Shown piece by piece: positions 48,601-55,853 of a stretch of DNA of 64,000 nt; the first letter of the stretch is position 1, and every line of letters starts with the position of its first letter. The notes below the pieces were generated by a model that made no database searches, had not been told where the DNA came from, and saw nothing but the letters and a program-made list of their open reading frames with translations. The translations under genes were made by a program, and so were the position numbers. The stretch comes from Mermis nigrescens (lineage: Eukaryota > Nematoda > Enoplea > Mermithida > Mermithidae), in NCBI GenBank assembly GCA_036768485.1, contig JAVLUZ010000507.1, positions 1,559,579 to 1,623,578 of the forward strand. Direction: 5' to 3'.

Positions 48601-51600
48601 CAGGTTTACTATACATAACGTTACTGGCATTCAATGCAAAAAAGTCTTAATAAATTTTTGTTTAGGCCCCCCCCGAACCAAAATCCTGGCTACGCCTCTG
48701 ATAAGAATTGACGAACCTTGGACCTTTTATGCTAATTCTTTCTTGTATATGACGAAAATCCATATATAAAATATTGATTTAATCATTTTCAGCAGATAAA
48801 TTCATTTTATTTGTTTGATAGCTAACTTTGCATTCTAGACTAAGATGCGCGAACGTTCTTGTCACAAATACGCAGTTGGTGCCTACCTTCTCCAAGCTGC
48901 TTCTGTACAATTTTGCACGTTTTTTCTCAATTGACAATGTTTACAGTTCGGCGAAAATAGGTATGCCATTTTTAGAATGTTTTCGAAGTGGATCAGTCCA
49001 GACATGCACGTGAGAGTTTGGGGGTCAAGAATTTACATGGGCAGCAGGCGAATTCTGAGAGGGGGTCCGACGGGGCAAAAATTACCAAAAATAGCACCGA
49101 AAATTCAATTCTGGGGGTCCATCGGTTTGGGGGTTCCAGACCATAGATGCACAGCATGGCCAATCTGCGGAAGAGCTCAGCCGGTCTGAGGAAGGGTAAA
49201 AAATTAAGCTTTTTCGGGACCCAAATGAGCTAAAAAAACTTATATAAGCGCTAAAATAGTGGTAAAACTACGTTATTATATAGTTTCGGGTCAATTTAAA
49301 GCACTTTTAAAGAAAATTTTTTATTTTCATGCAGTTTTTGCCTTCATTTTCCCTCATTTGTTTGGAGGAAATTCTCCATTCTTCCATTTTGAGGGTCTAG
49401 ACCCCAAACCCCACGTGCATGCCCAGCAGTCCATACCCCTCAGACCACCCATGTCCATGTAATGGTCCAGGCTAAATGTGAGCGTGGGGGTTTGAGGGGT
49501 CAGACACCCCAAAACTCCGGTAAATAATGGTGTTTTTGAGCGTTTTTCGGCGAGCTCTACATACTAGAGAAACAATTTTTGAAAAAATCACTAAATTATT
49601 TTGATTCCACTTGTCTTCAAAAATCATGTCGTGTAAAATGGCTGCACAGCACAACTGATTTCTCAACATTAAATACAAGCTCGACCCTGCAGAAAAATTG
49701 TTTAAATTGTTCTATACACAATTCAGGTAGATTGCAAACAAAATCGATGTGAAAAATAATTAAATTCGGCATGAAGCGTCGGAAAATTTTGAACATGGAC
49801 GTTCGGAAGACAAAAGTAATGCAGCAAACAATAAATTTGGCGTGAAGCGCTTAAAATTTTAGGCCTTTTAGCGCAAAAGTAGGTATGCTTAAATCTGTCC
49901 TGACGATTTTTCAAGTAGGTACGCTTCAATAATTTTTAAATTTCTTTTGGAAACCCCCGTAAAAAATACTCGTCCTTTCAAAATGTTTGGGAAACTAGTC
50001 CCCCTTCCCCTACAGCTACGTGTCTGCTGCCCATGTATGGTCCTCCAGATTCCCGGAATGGAACAATGCGTAATTTTCTGGGAAAAATGGAAAAAACTAA
50101 GGCCAAAAATGAATGAAAATGGAAATTTTCTTCGAAAGTGCTTGAGATTGACCAGAAAGTGTAAGATAACATCGCTTCAGGGCTGTATAAGAATTTATAC
50201 CAGTTTTAAAGGTCATCTTGGCCCATAAAAGCTCAATTTTTGATCCCATGAACGGCTGATCCCCCAGATCGGTCATGCTTTGCTTCTATGGATCAGTCTG
50301 TCAGAAAAAGAAAATAAGCGAATGATGTGATTTCAAGTTGGATTCCTAAAACTAACCAGAATTAAAATGATTAACAATCCTTTGACCTTAGAAATTTCGT
50401 GAAAAGTACATCGTTCTATTCTTTTTACTTTTTATGCATTTTTACGTGGTATGGGTTTTATTTAAATTGAATCAATTAATCCAAGGTAAGAATAGATTAT
50501 TTTCTATTCAAATGCATCAATATTGAAAAAAACATTCACTCTATAGTTGGAGTAGAAAGAAAAAGAAGAATTTGAACAAAAACATTAAAATATGAAATTT
50601 GGGAATAAAATATATTCTTAATGGATAATTCAAGTTCGACTGTAAAAATGAATGATTTCCAGATGATGTGCACTTATTGTAAATTAATCAATTCAAAAAA
50701 ATTGACCGGATGATCTGTAATTAAGGCTTAAATATTTCAAAGATTCCATAGTCTCGTTCGACTTTTTTTTGTAAAAATACTAGGGCACTCGATATTTTTG
50801 TTTTTAAGACAATTAATTATAATTATAATTACAATATACTTAGTTAATACAATCATTATCACTTGTAATTGAAATTATAATTATGACTGTAATTAAATAT
50901 TATCAAATCTTTAAGTCGCTTCTCGTGATCATTTGATCATGCATTCAGTTTTATTTAAGATAAAAATTCTAGGTTAGTTCTATCGAAGATGTTTATGCAG
51001 GTAGTACCTCTTTTTCGAAACAATTATATATCTGCACCGTTGTTACATGAGTTTTGCTCATTAGTTCAACAGAAAATTGGAAAAAGTTAGAATATAAGAT
51101 TTGTCGAAATATTTAAGACGAGTGTCATCAATTTTAAGGAAAAGAACAATGTTTTGAACGAATAATGAATAGATTTGGTAAAAAATGCACGTACGTGATA
51201 GTCGGTGACGGACAAGACGAAGAGCTAGCCGCTAAACAGGTTTGTCATAATTAAATAGTTTAAGTATTAAAGCCAAATTTAAAAAAATAATATTCGTAAA
51301 TAAATACATGATGTAGGTAATAGTTTCGTATGATAGAGTTTAAAATTTTCTATTATACAAGATAACAAACAGTCGAGCGAAAAAGTAGGGAACGATCTTA
51401 GCTGGAGATAAATTCATTTATCAAAGGGTAGAATGCATACGTGGGCAGCAAGGAAATTCTGGGGGGGGCTGCAAGATTTTTCGAAGGTCAAAAAATGGCC
51501 TTAAAAATGGTGGTACGGCGATAAAAACACCATTTTTCGACGTTTCTCATCAAGAACTATCCATTGGCATCAAAAAATTGCGAAAAAAACGAAAAAAATT

Positions 51601-52396
51601 TTCAAGAATCGATTTCTGGGGGGTATTTTAATTTCTGGGGGGGGTATTTTGGTTTCTGGGGGTGCATACCCCCAAAACCCCCACGCCCAGGTGTAGTAGA
51701 ATGTTTATATCGAAATTCCAGTCAGCGTATTAGCATAGCCTATGTCACACTTCGCAAAATGGAAAATAATATTTGAGGTTATCTCATGATATTGCAACTT
51801 GCTCAGTTATTTCCGTTGACTCTTGTGATGTGATGTTATTGTGTACGAGTATAATGTACCTATATGTGCGAAAGTTTATATACGAAATGCTTTAATCTAT
51901 CTAGAAGAAATTTGTGATTTGACTTTAGGAATTAGTATATCCATCTAATTAATAAAACCTCTCCATACGAAGAGTCTAATCGATAAATACTTCAAAATGT
52001 TAGGCAACACTTTCATCTGAGTCTGAAGTCAAAAGTGACGTTTAGTCCGTTTCACATACGTTTAAGCGTAAATTTCAAGAATTTTTATCGATAGTTAGCT
52101 AACAGATCACGATAATTATATAGGTATCAGATCAATACTATAATCACAATCTGTCAGCTAATTGTCGGGGATTTTTTAAAGATATGCCAAAAGTTGTTTG
52201 AAACGGACTGACGGCTACCAGAAATCGATTCTCTCAGCATTTTGCTATTATTAATAAAATGGATTTGTTGGATGGCAGAGTTGATTTTGAAGTGTCAATA
52301 AAAATTCGTTTTTAGCTCCAACTACCGTTCTGGAGAATCGCATCTCAATCTGATTTGACTGCCCTTCACGACGCCTTGAAAAAGTGCTTCTTGTGA
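36360..52396 (+). CDS. eya: eyes absent (EYA) phosphatase/transcription cofactor, 14 exons
   Basis: EYA proteins are nuclear co-activators of SIX/Sine oculis factors and HAD-family tyrosine phosphatases. Exons: 36360-36664, 37936-38094, 38945-39008, 39300-39403, 39648-39731, 41861-42115, 44590-44732, 45364-45450, 45539-45606, 45946-46109, 46549-46699, 48839-48960, 51139-51239, 52316-52396. Every junction uses GT-AG and joins in phase, giving about 628 residues to the stop. The first six exons encode the variable Tyr/Ser/Thr/Pro-rich half and the last eight the EYA domain. HAD motifs seen: DLEET (motif I, second Asp changed to Glu), LVTNTQ (motif II), SSAKIGKE (Lys) and VGDGQDEE (motif IV). 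The protein ends in the family's FWRI...SDL.ALH..L block. The N-terminal start lies upstream, perhaps at 21268. Introns are packed with repeats. Confidence 0.9.
37936..38094 (+). CDS. eya: eya exon: Ser-rich segment
   Basis: Acceptor 'ttcgttgcag', donor 'gtactt'. Encodes [19 protein letters not shown], further Ser-rich sequence, and [11 protein letters not shown]. Phase 1 at both ends fits its neighbours. Confidence 0.65.
38255..38880 (+). repeat. Two tandem family B units in eya intron
   Basis: Units begin at 'catagatgcacagcttgatg' (about 38257) and 'catagatgcacaaaatggcc' (about 38573), each followed by 'gctaaaat', 'aatttcaagcact' and the T-rich 'ttttcagaaaattt' section. Non-coding. They end about 60 bp before the small eya exon at 38945. 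Confidence 0.6.
38945..39008 (+). CDS. eya: eya small exon: Tyr-rich
   Basis: A 64-bp exon inferred because it is the only piece found that restores the phase between 38094 and 39300. Acceptor 'ctacttcag', donor 'gtaaaa'. Encodes [20 protein letters not shown], in keeping with the Tyr-rich EYA N-terminus. Confidence 0.55.
39300..39403 (+). CDS. eya: eya exon: Tyr/Gly/Gln-rich
   Basis: Encodes [19 protein letters not shown] and [13 protein letters not shown]. It resembles the YGQ..Y...YP..GQ.Y pattern of EYA proteins. Acceptor 'ttgtttaag', donor 'gtaaga'. Confidence 0.7.
39648..39731 (+). CDS. eya: eya exon: Ser/Tyr-rich
   Basis: Acceptor 'ccttttcag', donor 'gtaaga'. Encodes [19 protein letters not shown] and VSSASSYY. 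The splice sites are strong and the phase matches on both sides. Confidence 0.7.
41085..41355 (-). repeat. Family B repeat in eya intron, reversed
   Basis: Starts 'cagacatgcacgtgggcgg' and ends 'tcggccatactgtgcattta', the reverse complement of the family B unit. Part of repeat debris filling 40440-41740 between exons 39731 and 41861. Confidence 0.6.
41440..41735 (+). repeat. Family C repeat in eya intron
   Basis: Contains 'gagcgaagcgcttgaaaatc' near 41568, 'gagccatgggatcgctaaa' and 'tggaaaatctaaaattctgg'. It ends about 125 bp before the exon at 41861. Confidence 0.55.
41861..42115 (+). CDS. eya: eya exon: PST-rich region before the EYA domain
   Basis: 84 codons, including [44 protein letters not shown] and [10 protein letters not shown]. 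The YYAM...APPTAPSS stretch matches the segment just before the nuclear-localising linker in EYA proteins. Acceptor 'aaaacatcag', donor 'gttagt'. Confidence 0.75.
42370..42690 (-). repeat. Family C repeat in eya intron, reversed
   Basis: Contains 'tatattttgttcaatctacc', 'ttttatgttctacgaagaac' and 'gagcatcgtccgaaacatc', the reverse complement of the family C 5' half. The ORFs at 42470-42725 are repeat artefacts. Confidence 0.55.
42810..43150 (-). repeat. Degenerate family B repeat in eya intron, reversed
   Basis: Contains 'ggtctagagatcc', 'cttaaaatcgaccatggac' and 'gcgctattttaatgttagta', degenerate matches to the reversed family B unit. Confidence 0.4.
43155..43390. mobile_element. MITE with ACTATAGTCYGTTTCA termini
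   Basis: A 236-bp element with long inverted ends, 'actatagtctgtttcatt' against 'aatgaaacggactatagt'. A second inner inverted pair, 'ctacaaaagtggttt' and 'aaaccacttttgtag', lies inside. It shares the AGTCYGTTT end sequence with the elements at 52044-52209 and 52844-53004. Confidence 0.75.
43651..44109. mobile_element. Mariner-like MITE carrying a copy of an eya exon start
   Basis: Inverted termini 'agggtgagccaaaaaggctg' and the reverse complement of 'tttttggcccaccctg', flanked by TA on both sides, suit a Tc1/mariner-type non-autonomous element (established pattern CAGGGTG...CAAAA). It is 459 bp and has no transposase. At 43764-43807 it contains a 44-bp exact match to the 3' splice site and exon start at 44571-44614. 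Confidence 0.65.
44590..44732 (+). CDS. eya: eya exon: basic linker and HAD motif I
   Basis: Encodes [27 protein letters not shown] and [15 protein letters not shown], matching the family's RVF.WDLDET...HSLL.G.YA block. The nucleophile Asp is at 44664-44666. The next motif Asp is Glu (gag, 44670-44672). The acceptor 'caaattcag' and the first codons are duplicated at 43764-43807. Confidence 0.92.
44757..45290 (-). repeat. Two family B units in eya intron, reversed
   Basis: One unit runs from 'agacatgcacgtgg' (44757) to 'tcgatcatgctatgcatcta' (45059), and a second to 'tcggccatgctgtgcatctg' (45288). Both are reverse complements of the family B unit. The second ends about 75 bp before the exon at 45364. 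Confidence 0.65.
45364..45450 (+). CDS. eya: eya exon: EYA domain helix
   Basis: 29 codons in phase 0, ending [12 protein letters not shown]. It corresponds to the family's 'LADTHLFFNDLE' segment. Acceptor 'ttattgaag', donor 'gtaata'. Confidence 0.88.
45539..45606 (+). CDS. eya: eya exon: DQVHIDD block
   Basis: Encodes [10 protein letters not shown] and [10 protein letters not shown], matching the conserved CDQVHIDDV segment. Acceptor 'gtttgatag'. The donor 'gtacgt' leaves two bases that make a Tyr codon with the next exon. Confidence 0.88.
45946..46109 (+). CDS. eya: eya exon: VRGGVDW block
   Basis: Encodes [29 protein letters not shown] and [13 protein letters not shown]. The RGGVDWxRKLAxRYR sequence is diagnostic of EYA. 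Acceptor 'gtttttag', donor 'gtacgt'. Confidence 0.93.
46160..46455 (-). repeat. Family B repeat in eya intron, reversed
   Basis: Runs from 'gggaccagccatgtacgtgg' to 'tcagtcatgctgtggacc'. It follows the donor at 46110 by about 50 bp, so ORF 45977-46258 mixes a true exon with repeat. Confidence 0.6.
46549..46699 (+). CDS. eya: eya exon with internal 8-residue duplication
   Basis: Encodes [30 protein letters not shown] and [15 protein letters not shown]. The family has a single 'WLQLRAEIE' segment, whereas here QWLE(L/I)R occurs twice. Acceptor 'atttgcag', donor 'gtaaat'. Confidence 0.9.
46850..47110 (-). repeat. Family C repeat in eya intron, reversed
   Basis: Contains 'cggcgcttcgcgccattta' near 47022, 'atatcttgttcaatttg' and 'tttatgcctcgaaagaa'. 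Confidence 0.55.
47763..48702. mobile_element. Possible element with TAGCCAGG termini
   Basis: The left end has 'ataggtgtagccaggggggg' and the right end has 'cctggctacgcctctgat', imperfect inverted repeats next to G or C runs. A family A copy (48330-48575) lies inside. There is no coding potential. It occupies the eya intron between 46699 and 48839. Confidence 0.4.
48330..48575 (+). repeat. Family A repeat in eya intron
   Basis: Contains a C9 run, 'tttttgatgccaatggatag', 'gctcgatgagaaacgttg', 'ttttcgccacacc' and 'cttgcacccccagaact'. Five overlapping ORFs here on both strands are repeat translations. Confidence 0.7.
48839..48960 (+). CDS. eya: eya exon: HAD motifs II and III
   Basis: Encodes [20 protein letters not shown] and [14 protein letters not shown]. 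Motif II Thr is at 48864-48866 and the conserved Lys at 48954-48956. The acceptor could be 'cattctag' (48839) or 'ctaag' (48845), both in phase. Donor 'gtatgc'. Confidence 0.92.
49140..49450 (+). repeat. Family B repeat in eya intron
   Basis: Starts 'catagatgcacagcatggcc' and passes 'aagcgctaaaatagtgg', 'gtcaatttaaagcact' and 'ttttgagggtctagacc'. It follows G-rich debris at 49000-49135. Confidence 0.6.
50025..50295 (-). repeat. Family B repeat in eya intron, reversed
   Basis: Runs from 'gctgcccatgtatggtcc' to 'tcggtcatgctttgcttcta'. Confidence 0.6.
51139..51239 (+). CDS. eya: eya exon: HAD motif IV
   Basis: Encodes [20 protein letters not shown] and [13 protein letters not shown]. It matches CFERI..RFG.K..YVVIGDGxEEE. 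Motif IV Asp is at 51207-51209. Acceptor 'caattttaag', donor 'gtttgt', and the phase fits both sides. Confidence 0.93.
51433..51690 (-). repeat. Family A repeat in last eya intron, reversed
   Basis: Runs from 'cgtgggcagcaaggaaattc' through 'acgtttctcatcaagaacta' and 'tccattggcatcaaaaaatt' to 'gggggtgcatacccccaaaa', the reverse complement of family A. Confidence 0.7.
52044..52209. mobile_element. MITE with AGTCCGTTTCA termini, copy 1
   Basis: A 166-bp element with perfect 11-bp inverted ends 'agtccgtttca' and 'tgaaacggact'. It lies in the last eya intron, about 105 bp before the terminal exon. The interior 'cacgataattatata' is shared with the copy at 52844. Confidence 0.75.
52316..52396 (+). 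CDS. eya: eya terminal exon
   Basis: Encodes [20 protein letters not shown] and LKKCFL, then TGA at 52394-52396. The family ends in PFWRISSHSDLxALHHALELxxL, so this is a complete C-terminus. Acceptor 'cgtttttag'. Confidence 0.93.
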   Translation, partial: LQLPFWRIASQSDLTALHDALKKCFL

Positions 52397-52843
52397 TGTT
52401 ACACATATGACAAGTGTGCACATTCAATTTCAACGTGCCAAGCAGTCGTTTCATAGAGGAATACTATCGTTATTATTTGTGTTCTGCGCAATCTTGCGAT
52501 CGGGATCAGAGCTTTAATATTTCGTGTTACATTTATTTTTCGATTCATGTAAGTACCACCTATCTTAAATGTATGTAGTGCAATATTGTCATGCATATGC
52601 ATAGAACCAAATTGACAAATAATTGTTTTACCTCGTATTTTGTCACTTTACTGAAGTAGCCCTATTGTGATCTAAAAAAACAAAAACATATCGCTTGGAC
52701 CAGTACATATTACCTACCAAAGACATACCAACAAAATTTTTTGTTTTTAGTCCAGCGCACAAGTAACGACGATACAGATTTCAATGGCTTTAAAGTCCCT
52801 CAAATTTTTTTAAACAATGTTATGTATTGGCCAGGAATTCTTT

Positions 52844-53004
52844 AGTCTGTTTTACATGACTTTAAGCATAAATTTTCAAAATTTTTATCAACAGTATGCC
52901 GACAGATTACGATAATTATATATCAGGTCAATGCTTTAACAGAAATCTGTCAAATTATTCTTAACAGTTTTATAATTTATGACCAAACTTGTGTCAAACA
53001 GACT
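52844..53004. mobile_element. MITE related to 52044-52209, copy 2
   Basis: A 161-bp copy with ends 'agtctgtttta' and 'tcaaacagact' and shared interior 'agattacgataattatata'. It lies downstream of the eya stop. Confidence 0.7.
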
Positions 53005-53289
53005 CAAATCGATTTCAACCACAAAAGCCTCCTAACTCGATTTAAATAAATTTCCATTTGAACCCTTTCATGCTTTTATCCAAAATTTCAAGCACAAAAG
53101 TCTCCAACTTAATTTGAATAAATTTTCATCGGAACTTTTTCATGCTTTTATTCAAATATTGAATCTCAAGCGCTTGAAAGTACAAGCCATTTTATATCGT
53201 TACTTGTGAGCCAAACAGTAGCCATTGATCGGGCGTTTACTTCTCATATTGTACATATCTATTGCGCCTATACGTACGTATGTATCTGT

Positions 53290-53660
53290 AGGCATACATG
53301 TACAGCATGGAAATTTTTGGGGGAGTCGGCGCCGAAAAAATTTTTGTTCAATGCCTTTTTGGGCTAAAAACACGTCAAAATTAAAAAAAACACTGTAGGG
53401 AGTGACAAACACTGTTTCTCACGTTTCGGACAATGCTCGTTTTTTCTGGAACATAAAAATATCGAAAAATCTTGAAAGCATTCGAGTTAATTGAATAAAA
53501 TACCTTAAAAATGAGGCGCCGAAAATTTGACACTTTTGAGACAGAAGTTAGCTAAAAATGCATATTTCTACGATTTTTTTCCGGGAAAATCGACAATTCT
53601 GGTGGTCAAATGTATTTTTGTGGGGGCCAGTATCCATCCTCAAAGAACACGTGTCATTAA
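53290..53660 (+). repeat. Family C repeat downstream of eya
   Basis: Contains 'cacgtttcggacaatgctcg', 'gaggcgccgaaaatttgaca' and 'gggaaaatcgacaattctgg'. Confidence 0.6.
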
Positions 53661-53840
53661 AGGATACATATTAAAGCTAGGTCCCACAAGAGTAAACTTC
53701 GAAATACTCGTTACGGAATCGCTCTAAAATTTCCCTCAATTTCGCAATTTTTGGTCCCATTAGGTAGGCTACCTTACATTTTTGGTTTAAAAATAGCCAA
53801 CTCCCTTATCAGATTTACGCGAATTTGATAGATATTTGTT

Positions 53841-54081
53841 ATTAGCAAAAGATGCTGGATGGAACAAAAAGAACAAAAGAGACAAACATAACATACTTGG
53901 GATTACGGATTATTAAGGATGTAAAAGGAAGGGACTAGGAACAAGCGACTATGTATGTATATTATGTGTGTATGTATGTATGTATACTATGTATGCTATG
54001 CCTAAAGGCGCAAAATCTTTTGGAAAAAAGACTTTATCTAAACAACGCAAAAAAATGAAGAATACCTATCCTGCGGCCTGT
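53841..54081 (+). mobile_element. Single arm of a family D foldback element
   Basis: Only the left-type arm is present: 'attagcaaaagatgctggat', 'ggatgtaaaaggaagggact', 'tatctaaacaacgcaaaa' and 'cctgcggcctgt'. It contains a TATG/TATA microsatellite at 53947-53997. The right arm is absent, and the retrotransposon region follows within a few hundred bases. Confidence 0.6.
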
Positions 54082-54188
54082 ATATGTGCGACGTGTTTTT
54101 GGACCGTCGCTAACACGAAACGACATCTTTTTTCGAGAGTCGTCGTTAACGAAAACGATATTAATTTTGGTAAATAATATCGTGAACA

Positions 54189-55853
54189 TATTGTTACTAC
54201 GAGAGTTACACGTATAGGCGAACCTGCCTTAGCAGTTCGCGTTAGCCATCTCATAGCCAATACTAGTAGCTATCTATGATAGTGCACTGTGGGCTATGCC
54301 TTCGGTCTTCCCATTATTTCCCCAAATTTTCAATAATAAAAAACATTTAGATACTTGTCCGGTAACATAGAGTTAAGTGTGTGATAATAGTAATCGTTTC
54401 ATGCATACCGCTTGTGCAATCGAGAATATTCGATCTGAGATAAAGGCTTATCAGTATTACGTTTATTTGATCTTTATTTGTTTTACTGTAGTGGCCCTTG
54501 AGGTCAGTATACGTAACGTCGTTTTAGAGTCTGGCTTTTGGGTTTTTCGTTGGCCGGTTATTTCGACTGTATAGTCTGTACATTTTCGTTTTTCTTTGCT
54601 GTATTTTGTTGTCCGGCTATAGGCCGTGATTTCTTCGTCGAATTAAAGTTAGAGAAAACCTACCCAGTGGTTTTTGGTTATACCGAGGGTTAGGTCGGCC
54701 ACCATCCCTACGTCGAGGACGTCTTCCCATCATAGTGGACTGATAGGTAAATTTCGTATGATAGTCTATTTTATTTGGAAAGCACAATTTATTTCTCAAG
54801 CCAAAAATTGATCAAAAATATTATTTAATCTTTAGGGATGATTGATCAGCATAGAGCTCGTTGTTGTTGTTTTCATTGTTCAGCGTGCTACACAAATTAG
54901 GAACCAAAAACATTTCTGATCAGGCACTGATTGAAAATAAGTTAAATTAACAACTTGAGCTTGAGATAGGTCAACTGACCTCCGCGGCAAATTCCGAGAC
55001 TAGGTAGGTAGCCTTAGGTCTTAGGGCGTAGCTGCTGAGATCACCCGACCAGAAGCAGCCAGCAATATTAGGGCTGAGGGGATCGAAGCCGTAAGGTCTG
55101 TAAGGGTCCAAAGATCGAAAGCCATTCAGAGCCGCGCGATCGGGGCCAGCACTAAGCGTAGACTTAAGTACCTACGTACCTAGGTAAATCTCGACAGGTG
55201 AATGATAGTACGGTTCGTATCTGTGATGATTCTGTAGACCCAGATCGAACCGGCTACATTTACATTGGACGTTCCCTCCTTTAGGCTGCTAGCTACAGCC
55301 GAGCTGATCAATCATCGTAAAATTATTTTTCGATCCAAAAATTTATCATTTTGGCCATCTAAGAATGTGTAACATTTTGTTCACCTTTGTTGTTGTATCG
55401 ACCGCGATCGTGGCAGTGCGCAATTTAAGTAAGCGTCCGTGGTAAAGATTTTGTGTATCGTGGTAAAGTCATCGTTATTTTTCTATTTCCGTCGAAATTT
55501 TATCGACGAAGGCAGCTCTCACGCTCGCATTTTTCTATAAACGTCGACCCACAGGCGACGATTCATCATTTTTCTCTCTTGACGACGAAATTCCGTCATT
55601 TAGGTTTTTACCTATATACCTGTTTTTCTAACCACGTACACGTTTTTGCGCTTTAGGCTTAGTCCTACCTGTTTTCGATCATTTCACGTCAGGTATATCT
55701 TACTTCACGTAAGGAAGTACTATTTACGTGGAAAAAACCTGTTTTTTGGATCAACAAAGGCCAAATTCGAAACATTTATTTTGGGAAAAATTTCAACGTA
55801 CTGAAATTTATTTTACCCAAGGTCATATTTTTCGACATTTTTGATACCTAAAA
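54189..55853 (+). other. 5' untranslated/LTR region of the retrotransposon, limits unresolved
   Basis: No recognised coding region lies between the family D arm and the Gag ATG. A 5' LTR should be here. 'tgttac' at 54189 is a possible left LTR edge of TG type, but the right LTR edge and primer-binding site could not be fixed because the 3' LTR lies outside the window. Polyadenylation-like 'aataaa' occurs near 54336. Confidence 0.35.

Noticed and set aside
54189..54666. Precise 5' LTR and primer-binding site
   Set aside because: A TG start and possible TGG sites exist, but without the 3' LTR the boundaries cannot be confirmed.
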